Of a DNA stretch of 64,000 nt, positions 53,835-63,935 are shown in pieces. The notes under the pieces are model-generated. The model had not been told where the DNA came from and did not search any database. It worked only from the letters and a program-made list of their open reading frames with translations. A program made the translations under genes and the position numbers. The stretch's first letter is position 1. Every line of letters begins with the position of its first letter. This DNA is from Oligoflexus sp. (GTDB lineage: Bacteria > Bdellovibrionota_B > Oligoflexia > Oligoflexales > Oligoflexaceae): positions 1 to 64,000 of the forward strand of contig JACMPP010000114.1 of the NCBI GenBank assembly GCA_014377445.1. The letters are read 5' to 3'.

Positions 53835-55433
53835 ATGCGCTCTTACCAAGGTCTCTTTCTATGCTTGGGATTAATGATTCAGGGTACACAGGCATGGGCT
53901 TTCGTTCAGGATGAAGAGCCGAGTCCGAGCCCAAGTCCCTCGGAGCCAAGTGATACGCCGGTTCCTCAGGAGCCCGACGCCGGGATCCCAGTGCCGGCTC
54001 CCGCACCGCCTAAAGTTCCCAAAAAACCTGTGAATCCCAATGCACCCGTGGCTCCCAAGCCTCCTCTTGGAGCCCGTCCAGCGGTCAAACCCGGGCAAGT
54101 TCAGACTGTCCCGAATTTAAATTCGCCTGTAGCGCCTGGAACAGCTCCGGGCCTTGCACCGAATAAAGGCAAAGCGGGCAATAGCAACCTCAAACAGATT
54201 CGCAAGGGTAAGCGCAAAGAAACGGCTGAATCCCTCCTCAAACGTCGCGGAGCAACGGACGTCGATGCAGTGATCGTCGGCGAAGCTCAAGTGTTACCTA
54301 AAAATGTCTTTAGGATGCGTTACATCCTTCGCGATGTGAAGTCTGACAAGGGATATGACAATGCCGGCAAGGAATCCAAGGTCGGCGCCACCCTCAATGT
54401 CAAAGGCCACGCCTTTGTCCTGGAATACGGCCTTGCCGATCGCTGGACTCTCCAGATGGTCGCGCCCTACACCAGTAGCAACGAGCTGGCAATCAATGCC
54501 AACACCTTTAAACAAAGCCCGGAATATGCGAAGCAATATCAGAAATTGATGGACTCTGTTATTCCGAGCCTCGTTGCCAAAGGCCTTTGTTCGACGGCTG
54601 AAAACTGTCGGACAGCCATCGATAGTGGTCTATCGCTTGGAATTGCCACTCCCATCGAACTTCCATCCGGTGAAACCGCGACCGTTGGGGCCAATGTCCC
54701 CATTCGGGAAGCGGCTAACAGCATCATCTTGAAAGCCCTTGAACCAAGCGATGGTAAAGCGGGTCTGGGTGATATTCAGTTTGGGGTGGCTTACAACGCC
54801 TATACGAGTCCTCGAAACGTGGGGACAATCGGCCTCGGCATCCGAATTCCAACCGGGAATTTCACGGATGTTGCGAGTGCCTATCGAGCACCAGGCTCAG
54901 GGTATACGGCCGCGGGTATTCGCTTTCTTTACGATCTTCGTCTGAGTCCTGTCATCATCTCCCTCAGCCACACGATGGAATACAGCCTCACGAAAGCGAA
55001 GAAGTCCCGTTCGAGCCTTCTCAATCCAAAATTCTTGAACGCAGGCGACCCTACGATTGATGATGAGGATATTGCAGGTGCGGGAGATGGCGAGCTGAAC
55101 GATGGTCTTATCGAAAGGAAAGGCGTCTATCATGAAGGTTTTACGCGCGTCGCCTATGCGTTGGGCTCTCTACACCGCTGGTTAAAGCCTGCGGCCGTCT
55201 ATGGCTACTACGGTTGGATCGTGAATCCCGAGCAACAAAACGAAGGTCATCTCTATTCGAAGAAGTATGAACTCTATACTGCGAGTTTTGCTTTTAGCGT
55301 CGACGGCCTGGCTATGGATCCTATGATTCCTGTGAGCTTTACGTATCGTCGTGAGCTAGCCATCGGTGGACGCAACGCTACAATCGCCCCATCATCGGAC
55401 TACTATCAATTCAACTTCTACTACAAATTCTAA
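53835..55433 (+). CDS. Outer membrane protein with Pro-rich N-terminal region
   Basis: Signal MRSYQGLFLCLGLMIQGTQAWAF; proline-rich PSPSPSEPSDTPVPQEP...; C-terminal beta-strand ending YYQFNFYYKF. Confidence 0.82.
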   Translation: MRSYQGLFLCLGLMIQGTQAWAFVQDEEPSPSPSPSEPSDTPVPQEPDAGIPVPAPAPPKVPKKPVNPNAPVAPKPPLGARPAVKPGQVQTVPNLNSPVAPGTAPGLAPNKGKAGNSNLKQIRKGKRKETAESLLKRRGATDVDAVIVGEAQVLPKNVFRMRYILRDVKSDKGYDNAGKESKVGATLNVKGHAFVLEYGLADRWTLQMVAPYTSSNELAINANTFKQSPEYAKQYQKLMDSVIPSLVAKGLCSTAENCRTAIDSGLSLGIATPIELPSGETATVGANVPIREAANSIILKALEPSDGKAGLGDIQFGVAYNAYTSPRNVGTIGLGIRIPTGNFTDVASAYRAPGSGYTAAGIRFLYDLRLSPVIISLSHTMEYSLTKAKKSRSSLLNPKFLNAGDPTIDDEDIAGAGDGELNDGLIERKGVYHEGFTRVAYALGSLHRWLKPAAVYGYYGWIVNPEQQNEGHLYSKKYELYTASFAFSVDGLAMDPMIPVSFTYRRELAIGGRNATIAPSSDYYQFNFYYKF

Positions 55434-56401
55434 GTCGGAATATTCTGCCAAAAGTCTTGCATATCATCGGGAAGAGGGCATTTTACTTCGTAAACCCTGC
55501 CATCTTCCGGATGCCTGAAGCTGATCCCGTGAGCATGCAAAAGACAGCGGAGATGTCCGGTCTTTTCAATGATGCGATCAGTGATACCGTTCACAAACCA
55601 ATCGAGAAACACTTCTTCATCCGGATAAAACAAGCGGTCACCGACCAGGTGATGACCGGCAAAGGCGGAGTGAATGCGGATTTGATGCGTGCGGCCGGTT
55701 CGGGGCCGCGCTCTGAGCATCGAATATTCACCGCGTTGTTCCATGAATTCAAAATGAGTTTCTGATGGCAGGCCACCAGGCGTCACCCATTTCTTAATAC
55801 GGATTTCACTCGACTGCAGTTCGCCGATCGCCCCTTCCTCAATCCAAGTCTTGTGCTCCGGAGCCCCATGCGCGATGGCGAGGTATTCCTTTTGCATCGT
55901 GCGATCGGAGAGCGCGAGCGAAAGCTGCTTGCGCACTTCGTAGGTCGCTCCGCAAAGAACGATACCCGAGGTCTCCCGATCAAGGCGATGAACGGCAGCC
56001 CATTCCGGACCGATCTCGGTTTTGAGAAGTTCGGCAAAGGTGTTTTTCTTGTAGGCGCCATTCTCATGCATGGGGAGAGGGGCTGGCTTGAACACAGCCA
56101 TGACCGCACCAACGCGCCAAATTGGATATATATCACGACTGACTTCGGGCTCGATTGTGGGGGGATGGTAAAACGACAGCTTCTGCCCAAGACGAAGCTT
56201 GTATGCTCTATCGACGGATATGCCATCAACAAGGATTTCTTGATTATTCAGGCGCTTGACCCAAGCTGAACGTGATAAGAAGGGGAAATTCTTGGCGAGA
56301 TAAAAATCGGCTCTTTCTCCTACTTTTTCCGGAATTATGGGTCTTCCGAGGGAGCGAAAGCTGCTGTCTTCTTCTTGATTTTGCTCTGGACTTTTGCTCA
56401 T
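55430..56401 (-). CDS. RluA family pseudouridine synthase
   Basis: AAVHRLDRETSGIVLCG; RPRTGRTHQIRIHSAFAGHHLVGDRLF. Confidence 0.94.
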   Translation of the reverse strand: MSKSPEQNQEEDSSFRSLGRPIIPEKVGERADFYLAKNFPFLSRSAWVKRLNNQEILVDGISVDRAYKLRLGQKLSFYHPPTIEPEVSRDIYPIWRVGAVMAVFKPAPLPMHENGAYKKNTFAELLKTEIGPEWAAVHRLDRETSGIVLCGATYEVRKQLSLALSDRTMQKEYLAIAHGAPEHKTWIEEGAIGELQSSEIRIKKWVTPGGLPSETHFEFMEQRGEYSMLRARPRTGRTHQIRIHSAFAGHHLVGDRLFYPDEEVFLDWFVNGITDRIIEKTGHLRCLLHAHGISFRHPEDGRVYEVKCPLPDDMQDFWQNIPT

Positions 56402-56465
56402 TTGCCTTTAGAGTGGGTAAGCTTGAGGTTTATTATCAATCGCCAGGAGAAGCTTTTAGCACAGT

Positions 56466-56927
56466 ATGGCCGTGAATGGAATCAAAGTCATAAGCACGAA
56501 TAAGAAGGCCTTCCACAACTACGAAATTGGGGAAAAGTGGGAAGCCGGTATCGCCTTAAAAGGCACGGAAGTCAAAGCTCTCCGTGATGGACGGGTGAAC
56601 CTGAGTGACGGCTGGGTCAACATCACGGACGACCTCGAAGCGGTTCTGATGGAGATTCAGATCGGACATTATGCGTTCGGCAACATCATGAACCACGAAG
56701 AAAGGCGCAATCGAAAGCTCCTTCTTCACGGACAGGAACTGACCAAGATTGCGAAACAGATCAAACAAAAAGGTTTGAGCATCGTTCCGATCAGGATCTA
56801 CTTCAAAGGTAGTTTTATCAAAGTCGAGATCGCTGTCGGTCGCGGTAAGAAATCGCATGACAAGCGCGAGTCCAGCAAAGAAAAAGATGCCAAACGCGAA
56901 TTAGCCAGGACTATGCGGGGCCGCTAG
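56466..56927 (+). CDS. smpB: SsrA-binding protein
   Basis: NKKAFHNYEIGEKWEAGIALKGTEVKALRDGRVNL; RDKRES-type tail (HDKRESSKEKDAKREL). Confidence 0.97.
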   Translation: MAVNGIKVISTNKKAFHNYEIGEKWEAGIALKGTEVKALRDGRVNLSDGWVNITDDLEAVLMEIQIGHYAFGNIMNHEERRNRKLLLHGQELTKIAKQIKQKGLSIVPIRIYFKGSFIKVEIAVGRGKKSHDKRESSKEKDAKRELARTMRGR

Positions 56928-56944
56928 CAGGTTTCGCCATACAA

Positions 56945-56987
56945 GAAAAAGCGCCGTGAATCGATATCGATTCCCGGCGCTTTTTTG
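56945..56987. terminator. Bidirectional terminator
   Basis: aaaaagcgccgtgaatcgatatcgattcccggcgctttttt. Confidence 0.9.
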
Positions 56988-56998
56988 TATCGGTTCAA

Positions 56999-58285
56999 TC
57001 AGTGTTTGGCTGGAAGGGCAGGGGCTTTCTTTTCTTTCACGGCATCGATCTTTCTGATCTCCGCGCCCGGCTCGATCCACCAAAGTTCTTTCACCACATT
57101 GCTCGCCAGATCACTGAGCAGCAGGATGATGCCACGCTCTTTGCCAAAACGAGCGCTACTGAAGAACGCACCGTCGGGCGCCTTGTAGGTCTTGGTTAAG
57201 TCTTTCCCCGTGTAGAATAAGACTTGTTTCAAGCTCCTGCGAGCTGCATCATCCTTTCCGAAAAGCAAAACCTGAGAGCTCTGAAAGCTGATATGGGCGG
57301 CCAGCGAAGCCCCAGCCACGCCGGATGGAAGATTGATCTCGAAGGTCTTCATTTCGTTGCCGGACCAGCCTTTAATCTGGCTGACCTGCAGAGTCTTTTC
57401 GCCATTTTTCGCCTGCAGAATGCCGAACTGCTCGCCCTCTTGAAGCACGCGCATGCCTTCTTTGAGGCGCAGAGTGGCTTCCGCTGTTTTCTCATTGTTT
57501 ACAAACTTGGAGAGTTCGCGGTTTTTGGGGCTGTAAGAATACAGGGCAATCGGCGGCGAAGCTTTAAGGAAGAGGGGCCGTGATCCGGCAGTGAATGATT
57601 CGAGTGTGCGTTTCTGCTTAGATGCAAGATCGATATCCTGAATCAGACCCGAGTCGAGGTTCGCCAGATGCCCGGCAGACTCCCCTTCAATATAGCCGTA
57701 ATTTCCCGCAGGAAATGAGGGCAAAACTTTTTGCTCAGTCCATTTGATGGCAATAGGAGTGGATTTTCCCTCCCCGCAATCTGGCTTTTCATTGGAGAAG
57801 TCAAAGATGGAAATCGCTTCAAGCGTTCGGCCGTGTTCGAGCAGCGTCGCAGACTTTCCACCGCGATAGCCTGCCAATCGCTTGGATTTACCGGCATCAA
57901 GATCTGTCTCGACGAGATAGGCCGTACCGGAGCCTTTATCCGATGGAAGCTTGGGCGAGACGTAATAAACTTTTTTGTCGGCCTGGATCACGCTGCCGTC
58001 CAGTGGACTCGCAAGATAGGTTTGGCAATCCGGCAGAACGCGACTGACCTGAGGTGCCGGGGCGCCAGGGGTTGGAGCTGCTGGCTTAGCTGCTGACTCA
58101 GCCTTGGCTTTAGCCGCTGGCTTAGCCGCTGGCTTAGCCGCTGGAGCTGGGACAGAGGCTGGCGGTGCCGCTGCAGCAGGCACGGCTGGAGGGGGCGCCT
58201 CATCGTCCTGAGCAAAGGCCCATCCCGCAGGGAGGATAAGGATAGCCAAACAGATGCTAACGAGACCAGAATATCTATGACTCAT
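56999..58285 (-). CDS. Exported protein with A/P/K-rich low-complexity linker
   Basis: Signal peptide then AAPPASVPAPAAKPAAKPAAKAKAESAAKPAAPTPGAPAPQ. Confidence 0.8.
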   Translation of the reverse strand: MSHRYSGLVSICLAILILPAGWAFAQDDEAPPPAVPAAAAPPASVPAPAAKPAAKPAAKAKAESAAKPAAPTPGAPAPQVSRVLPDCQTYLASPLDGSVIQADKKVYYVSPKLPSDKGSGTAYLVETDLDAGKSKRLAGYRGGKSATLLEHGRTLEAISIFDFSNEKPDCGEGKSTPIAIKWTEQKVLPSFPAGNYGYIEGESAGHLANLDSGLIQDIDLASKQKRTLESFTAGSRPLFLKASPPIALYSYSPKNRELSKFVNNEKTAEATLRLKEGMRVLQEGEQFGILQAKNGEKTLQVSQIKGWSGNEMKTFEINLPSGVAGASLAAHISFQSSQVLLFGKDDAARRSLKQVLFYTGKDLTKTYKAPDGAFFSSARFGKERGIILLLSDLASNVVKELWWIEPGAEIRKIDAVKEKKAPALPAKH

Positions 58286-59268
58286 ACACCTACCACTCCG
58301 GGCTGACCAAGCTCATGAGCCGTTATCCTCTTCGCGATGCGATAAATCTCGCGGGGACGCGGCGCACGTTGATCTCTGTGATATTTGGGAAAGAGCAACC
58401 AACCCGTTTCCCGAGCTCGAAGAGCGCCATTGCCGTGGACCCCGATAATTTCGCCTTTTTCGACCGGCTGAAAATTATACAGGCCTTCATTAAGCTCCAT
58501 ACCTTCTTCGTAAAGCTCTATCGCTTTCCAAGTATACAACGGAGTGGAAGGGGATGCAGGTTGATATTGTTGAGTCAGCATCTGTTGAGCGTAACGTATC
58601 GCGCCCAGTGCAGCCTGCAGACCCACCGAGGCCTGATAAGAATCGAAACCTTTTTTGCCCAATTCTATCGTGATGCCGCAGCCCCCGGAGTAGTTCACGT
58701 ATTCATCGGTGCACATGCCGTCGAGTGAAAAGGGATTCCCCCAATGCGTGACAATGCAGACATCGCTATGGGCCGCCTGGGCAAAGGCATAACCGGGAGC
58801 GCTGTAAGGAAAGATGAAAAAGGGCTGTATGCTTTGTTCGATCGTCTGATGAAAATCGAGGAGATAATCCGTTTGATCAAGAATGGTCGCAAGATGGGCG
58901 GCCCGTTGTCCTTCGAGACTCTGACTTTTGCTGCCGAAGGATCGATTGAGATCGGTCTCGAGAAAACGTCGGTTCTCAAGTGCGGCCGCAGGGTTCCCCA
59001 GGACAAAGGCCAAAGGTATTCCCGCTTTCACGACCCCGGCATGCAGGAGCTTCATGCATTCGGTCAGAGACACAATGCCACCAACTTCATTGCCATGGGT
59101 GATGGCTTGAAGAGTAAGGCCTATGGTCTTTTTGGGTTTGATAGTGACGCTCGGAGGATTCCACAGGTAGACATAGGAGGAATGTTTGACCATGGTGCCA
59201 TATCCAGACGCCCACTGATCACCAGTCTCTTCGAAGCGGGTGAGTGCTTCCTCTATCAATTCCTTCAT
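58282..59268 (-). CDS. Succinylglutamate desuccinylase/aspartoacylase family protein
   Basis: ITHGNEVGG; RFLETDLNRSFG; LDFHQTIE. ATGA overlap with downstream gene. Confidence 0.87.
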   Translation of the reverse strand: MKELIEEALTRFEETGDQWASGYGTMVKHSSYVYLWNPPSVTIKPKKTIGLTLQAITHGNEVGGIVSLTECMKLLHAGVVKAGIPLAFVLGNPAAALENRRFLETDLNRSFGSKSQSLEGQRAAHLATILDQTDYLLDFHQTIEQSIQPFFIFPYSAPGYAFAQAAHSDVCIVTHWGNPFSLDGMCTDEYVNYSGGCGITIELGKKGFDSYQASVGLQAALGAIRYAQQMLTQQYQPASPSTPLYTWKAIELYEEGMELNEGLYNFQPVEKGEIIGVHGNGALRARETGWLLFPKYHRDQRAPRPREIYRIAKRITAHELGQPGVVGV

Positions 59269-59349
59269 GACAATTCCCTTCTAAAATCGACCATCTCAGG
59301 CCCACACTACACGAAAGTGAGCGGGCGCGAGAAGCTTTTTTAGAGGGAT

Positions 59350-60558
59350 TTAAGAGGCCTTGGGACTGCCTTTGCCGAGCTGTGTCGTGATCTGTTCCTT
59401 GGTCTTTAACGCCTTGTCGAACTTAGGATTGAGTTCGAGGCAGCGTTTGACATAATCGAGCGCAATTTCGTAATGACTGCGGTTTTTGTAACTGAGGTGG
59501 GCCATCGCGATATTGTAGAGAATGCGGTAATTCTCTTTGAATTTCGGAAAGAAAGTGAGCGCTCTTTCGTACTCCATGATCGCTCCTTCCACATTGTTGT
59601 TTTTCGCGAGTGCGACGCCTTTATTGTTGTAATGGCGAACAACGTCGATCGGGGATGTGGTGTCTTTACAGAGCTTAATCGCATGTTCGTCGTAGCCGAA
59701 CTCCTGAAGCTTGCCGAAGAGCTCGAATTTCATATCAGGCCGATCCGGATGGAACTTCATCATCTGGCGCATTTTTTCGACCGATGCATCGGGCTTTTTC
59801 GCGATCAAAAAAGCTATCGCCATTTCGTTGATACGATCGATATTGTTGGGGGCCTGCTTGTCCGCCTGCTCCATGAATTTGAGAGCTTCTTCCGTCTGAC
59901 CCAGCTTGAGGAGCAGGCGCCCTTTGTTATTCAAAGCACTCATCTGCTCGGGTTTTTGCTTTAAAATAGTGTCCACGACATCGAGCGCGGATTGCCACTG
60001 CAGTTGAATTTCGTAGACCTCACGCAGAAGATCCTGCCCTTTGACACCGAGGTCCTTGGCATTGGATTTCACAAATTCAACCGCCGCAGGCACGGTCTTG
60101 GGATGGCTGGCAAGCTTGTTGGCCTGGTCCGAAACCTCTTTGAAACGCAGTCGTCTTTGTCTGATGCCCATCACTTTTTTCAGCAGGGCGAGAACAGCGA
60201 TCGGGTTGATTGGCTTGAAGACAATTTCGAGATCGTCCAGCTCTTGAACGAGCCGCTCTTCACCAGCATCACTTTTGTTGCGATTGCCGGCGATTATGAT
60301 AAATCCCGCATTGGCTCTGTCGGTGTTTTCATGCTGACGCCATCGTTGGACCAGGACGAGCCCGGGCAGTTCTTCAAAGGCGATATCGATTAATACCACC
60401 GGATAAGTCGCCTGATTGTACATGTAAAGGGCGCTGCCGAGGTCGGCTGCCGAATCGACTTTGATACCCTGTTTCTCGAGCGGGCCTTTCAAGGCCTGTG
60501 CTACGGATTTATCGGCATCGACTATGAGAATTTTGCCAGGAAATGAAGCATCAGCCAC
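59350..60558 (-). CDS. Response-regulator receiver domain plus TPR protein
   Basis: KILIVDADKSVAQALKGPLEKQGIKV...VVLIDIAFEELPGL, followed by TPR motifs. Likely GTG start at 60558 instead of 60906. Confidence 0.82.
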   Translation of the reverse strand: MADASFPGKILIVDADKSVAQALKGPLEKQGIKVDSAADLGSALYMYNQATYPVVLIDIAFEELPGLVLVQRWRQHENTDRANAGFIIIAGNRNKSDAGEERLVQELDDLEIVFKPINPIAVLALLKKVMGIRQRRLRFKEVSDQANKLASHPKTVPAAVEFVKSNAKDLGVKGQDLLREVYEIQLQWQSALDVVDTILKQKPEQMSALNNKGRLLLKLGQTEEALKFMEQADKQAPNNIDRINEMAIAFLIAKKPDASVEKMRQMMKFHPDRPDMKFELFGKLQEFGYDEHAIKLCKDTTSPIDVVRHYNNKGVALAKNNNVEGAIMEYERALTFFPKFKENYRILYNIAMAHLSYKNRSHYEIALDYVKRCLELNPKFDKALKTKEQITTQLGKGSPKAS

Positions 60559-60810
60559 TGGTAAGCCCCATCCAATCAGTCTTGAGCCTGCCGCTCCGTT
60601 GAGCCTGCAGTCGTTAAGTGTTTCTCCGGCTCCCGACCCCAGGTAAACTCTGGTTTTTCCATTAAAAAAACCTAAAATATTAAGGTCGCTCGTCGTAAAT
60701 TCATTAGGTAGAGTGTACCACAACTTATTGAGGACCTGTGTTGCTGTAATACCAGGCCACGCTGAGAAGCTTACAGCAATGCGAATGGACCAACGCATAA
60801 AGGAGAACTT

Positions 60811-61881
60811 GTGAAGATCGGACTGAGCACGGGAGGGGGCGACTGCCCCGGTCTTAACAGCGTTATCCGGGCTATCGTGCGTTATGCATCCGCAACCCTT
60901 GGGCATGAAGTGATTGGGATCGAGGATAGCTTCAACGGCTTGCTTGAAAGACCTTACAAAACAAGGCCACTGGGTCTCACAGATGTTTCAGGAATCCTCA
61001 ATCGTGGCGGCACGATCCTGGGCACCAGCAACTCGGGAAACCCCTTCAAGCTCAAACCTGGTCAAGATCCCAAGAGCTGCGACAAGAGTCAGATGGTGGT
61101 GGACGCCTATAAAGATCTCGGTCTTGATTGCATCATCGTCATCGGCGGGGATGGAACCCAGAGAATCGCGAGCCAGTTCATCAAACTCGGCCTCAATATC
61201 ATCGGTATTCCCAAGACGATCGACAACGATCTCCTCCAGGCGGATTTCACCACCGGATTTGAAACGGCTGTCGAGGTCGCGAGCGAGGCGATCATCCGGC
61301 TTCAGTCGACTGCGGAATCCCATGCACGCATCATGGTTTTGGAAGTGATGGGACGTTATGCCGGGCACATCGCGCTCCACAGCGGTATCGCGAGCGGGGC
61401 CCACGTGATTCTCCTGCCGGAAATCCCCTTTAGCTATGAGTCGATCGTCAAAAAAGTCGAGGAGAGACGCCAGCTATGCCACAACTACAGTGTAGTCGTG
61501 GTTGCCGAGGGAGCCTTTGAAAAAGGCGGGGAACAGGTTTTCCAGATGAGGCCCTCCGGGAAGAAGAACCTAGGCGGAATAGGCCAAGTTGTGGCTGACA
61601 AGCTTTCCGAACTTACGGGCAGTGATTCCCGCATTACAGTTTTGGGTCATATCCAGCGCGGGGGTGAACCTTGTCCACGCGACCGTATCCTTGGAACGCT
61701 TTACGGCGTCAAAGCTGTCGATATGGCGTTGAAAGGTGAGTTCTCTCAAGTTGTGGTCATGCATGGTCACAAATTGAAGGCGGTTTCCTATCAAAGCATC
61801 GCCAACGGATACAGAGAACTGGAAGCCAACGACATGTACTTAGACGCTGCGGAAGCTATTGGTGTTTGTATGGGACGATGA
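60811..61881 (+). CDS. pfkA: 6-phosphofructokinase
   Basis: STGGGDCPGLNSVIRAIV; IVIGGDGTQRIA; PKTIDNDLLQADFTTGFETAVE; GTG start. Confidence 0.93.
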   Translation: MKIGLSTGGGDCPGLNSVIRAIVRYASATLGHEVIGIEDSFNGLLERPYKTRPLGLTDVSGILNRGGTILGTSNSGNPFKLKPGQDPKSCDKSQMVVDAYKDLGLDCIIVIGGDGTQRIASQFIKLGLNIIGIPKTIDNDLLQADFTTGFETAVEVASEAIIRLQSTAESHARIMVLEVMGRYAGHIALHSGIASGAHVILLPEIPFSYESIVKKVEERRQLCHNYSVVVVAEGAFEKGGEQVFQMRPSGKKNLGGIGQVVADKLSELTGSDSRITVLGHIQRGGEPCPRDRILGTLYGVKAVDMALKGEFSQVVVMHGHKLKAVSYQSIANGYRELEANDMYLDAAEAIGVCMGR

Positions 61882-61931
61882 GTTGAGTCGATGCGGAGAA
61901 AGAGATCGGAATCGCGAGCAGATTTTAGACA

Positions 61932-61976
61932 TAAAAAAAGGCAGGAGCGCCTGGAATTAACCCCAGGCCAACCTGA
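61932..61976 (-). terminator. Putative terminator of the 45-aa basic protein gene
   Basis: Minus strand gcctggggttaattccaggc...cctgccttttttt. Confidence 0.4.
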
Positions 61977-61992
61977 AAAATCACTTCATCCA

Positions 61993-62130
61993 TTATGAAC
62001 GGATGATACCACCACGTTTACCATGCGGGCTTTTCTTACGCTTACGCACAACACGTGCTTTTTTACCGGCACGATATTTAGCGGTTTTACGTCTGTTACG
62101 GGGCGGCCGATTCTTACGAACGTTAGCCAT
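61993..62130 (-). CDS. 45-aa extremely basic protein (not in ORF track)
   Basis: Translation MANVRKNRPPRNRRKTAKYRAGKKARVVRKRKKSPHGKRGGIIRS*; AGAGG RBS upstream; 20 K/R and no D/E in 45 residues. Confidence 0.75.
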   Translation of the reverse strand: MANVRKNRPPRNRRKTAKYRAGKKARVVRKRKKSPHGKRGGIIRS

Positions 62131-62262
62131 AGTGAACCTCTTTAAAAACAACTGGGAAGTTTTCCCAGTTAAAATCTTTATGCCACGACTGTTGCTGCTA
62201 TGAAAGTAGCTAGCAAAGAGACGTCGAAACTAAGAGCGGAGGCCTTTAAAGTCAAGAGCTTT

Positions 62263-62290
62263 TTGACAAACGCAGAAAAGCTGATACACT
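62263..62290 (+). promoter_or_regulatory. Putative sigma70 promoter
   Basis: TTGACA-16 nt-TACACT upstream of the GNAT gene. Confidence 0.55.
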
Positions 62291-62374
62291 GATCGTCATT
62301 CTAATCACAAGCCGTACAAAAGTTACCTGAGCATAAAGGCCCTTTCCTTCTGGATAGTCTTGCTGGAGCTATAA

Positions 62375-63001
62375 ATGGAAATGTTGGCTTACTCAAATCT
62401 TCTAGAGCGTAATTCGTCACAAACCCCTTTGAGTTTGGAACGATTCATTATGCTTCCGCTCAATAAGCAGCTCGAAGCGCAAACCGTCGAAGTTATTCGA
62501 AATATCCTTTTGCAAATGCCTGAAGCCGGGGCTGAGCTCGGAGCAACGCGGCGCAAGCTCGACCATTTCTACTCGTCCTACATCAGGGATGCTTCGATCT
62601 ATTTGGTCTTGATGGATAGTCGCACTGAAGCCGTAGTAGGGGGCGTGGGCATCGTTCCGTTCGCTGGTCTCGACCCTTCGGAAGGAATTGGAGAGATTCG
62701 AGAGCTGGCTGTGGATATGTCTTATCGACGCCAAGGCCTTGGCCTGAAGCTCCTTCAAGCCGCCTTCGATACTGCCTTGAGTCTAAAATACAAACGGCTT
62801 TATCTCGAAGCGACCGAACAGATGAGCCATGCCCAGGCCTTGTTTCTGCGCTTTGGCTTTCAGCCTGTGTCACTTCAACAAAGAGACAAGACACAGAGAA
62901 ATACACCTCTCATACGTCAAGCAGGTCCTCACCAACCGGCTTTTTACGTATGGGAGGATACTTCATCCTTTACAAACGAACGCGCGCGCCAGCGTAAATA
63001 G
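62375..63001 (+). CDS. GNAT family N-acetyltransferase
   Basis: IGEIRELAVDMSYRRQGLGLKLLQAAFDTAL...LFLRFGFQPV. Confidence 0.92.
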   Translation: MEMLAYSNLLERNSSQTPLSLERFIMLPLNKQLEAQTVEVIRNILLQMPEAGAELGATRRKLDHFYSSYIRDASIYLVLMDSRTEAVVGGVGIVPFAGLDPSEGIGEIRELAVDMSYRRQGLGLKLLQAAFDTALSLKYKRLYLEATEQMSHAQALFLRFGFQPVSLQQRDKTQRNTPLIRQAGPHQPAFYVWEDTSSFTNERARQRK

Positions 63002-63593
63002 CCGGAATGTTGAGCTGGAATGACCCGGTGTCGCCGGACATATCCTTGAAATTAAAGTTGATCATGCGAAAGCTGACACCGAAGTTGAAATCAACGTTGT
63101 CGCTGGCTGGTGTGACAACGTCCCAGGCTAGCATTGACGCCACACCCGAACTCGAACCTCCATCCACCTTAATCCCACTATCGGTTTTGCCATCAAAGGA
63201 CGCTTGGGCTATGCCCACGCCGAGGCGAAATACGCCGAAGGCATGATCGCCGAGACTATAGCCGTAACCAGCCTTAATCATCGTCAACAGGTCCAAATTA
63301 ATATCGACGTCGGTATCGAAGTCCTTGTCTTTGTAGCTCGCTTTACCGGTATCGATCTCGAGACCGAGTTCGATCCGATTCCAGGTGTCACGCTTCATGA
63401 CATAACCGGCATCGAGTCCGACCATGTAGGCTGAGCCTGGCGAGCTTTCGCCGACTTTAATGGCTTGGCCAAGGACAACTTGCCCGCCGATAAAACCTCC
63501 GCCAAAATTCTTATCGACAGGGTCCGTGCTTTGGGCACGGGCAATAACAGGACAAAGAAATAAAAATGGGGCCAAAACGACATGAAATTTCAT
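62970..63593 (-). CDS. Exported outer-membrane beta-barrel-like protein
   Basis: Signal MKFHVVLAPFLFLCPVIARAQS; alternating beta strands, ends IYAGARVRL. Start 63593 rather than 63743. Confidence 0.8.
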   Translation of the reverse strand: MKFHVVLAPFLFLCPVIARAQSTDPVDKNFGGGFIGGQVVLGQAIKVGESSPGSAYMVGLDAGYVMKRDTWNRIELGLEIDTGKASYKDKDFDTDVDINLDLLTMIKAGYGYSLGDHAFGVFRLGVGIAQASFDGKTDSGIKVDGGSSSGVASMLAWDVVTPASDNVDFNFGVSFRMINFNFKDMSGDTGSFQLNIPAIYAGARVRL

Positions 63594-63770
63594 AGCTACT
63601 CCTTGAACGCTTAGGAACTTTATTCTATAGAAGGTAGGCGCGGACGGAAAGAATTCTCCGCTATCCAAGAACTCATAAATTAGACTGATTTTGCCTTGCC
63701 AAGGTTTTGGAGATCGACTACTGTCCTCCGACCTGTATGGCATTTGGCTATGAGTCGAGAGGAAAACACA

Positions 63771-63935
63771 ATGGCTTCCCCAACGAAAAAATCAAAAGTA
63801 CGTCGCGCCCGTAACAAAGCTCGCGCGGGCAAGAAACGTAAAAATAAACTCCGCATCGTCGGTTCAACAGCTCCAAGCTTGAAGTTGAACATGCCGAACG
63901 CAAACGAAAAAGCATTTCTAGCTGCTAACGTTTAA
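63771..63935 (+). CDS. 54-aa very basic small protein
   Basis: MASPTKKSKVRRARNKARAGKKRKNKLRIVGSTAPSLKLNMPNANEKAFLAANV*; GAGAGG upstream. Confidence 0.75.
   Translation: MASPTKKSKVRRARNKARAGKKRKNKLRIVGSTAPSLKLNMPNANEKAFLAANV

Noticed and set aside
56928-56998. ssrA (tmRNA) downstream of smpB
   Set aside because: The interval contains only a terminator hairpin; no tRNA-like ends or tag ORF visible.
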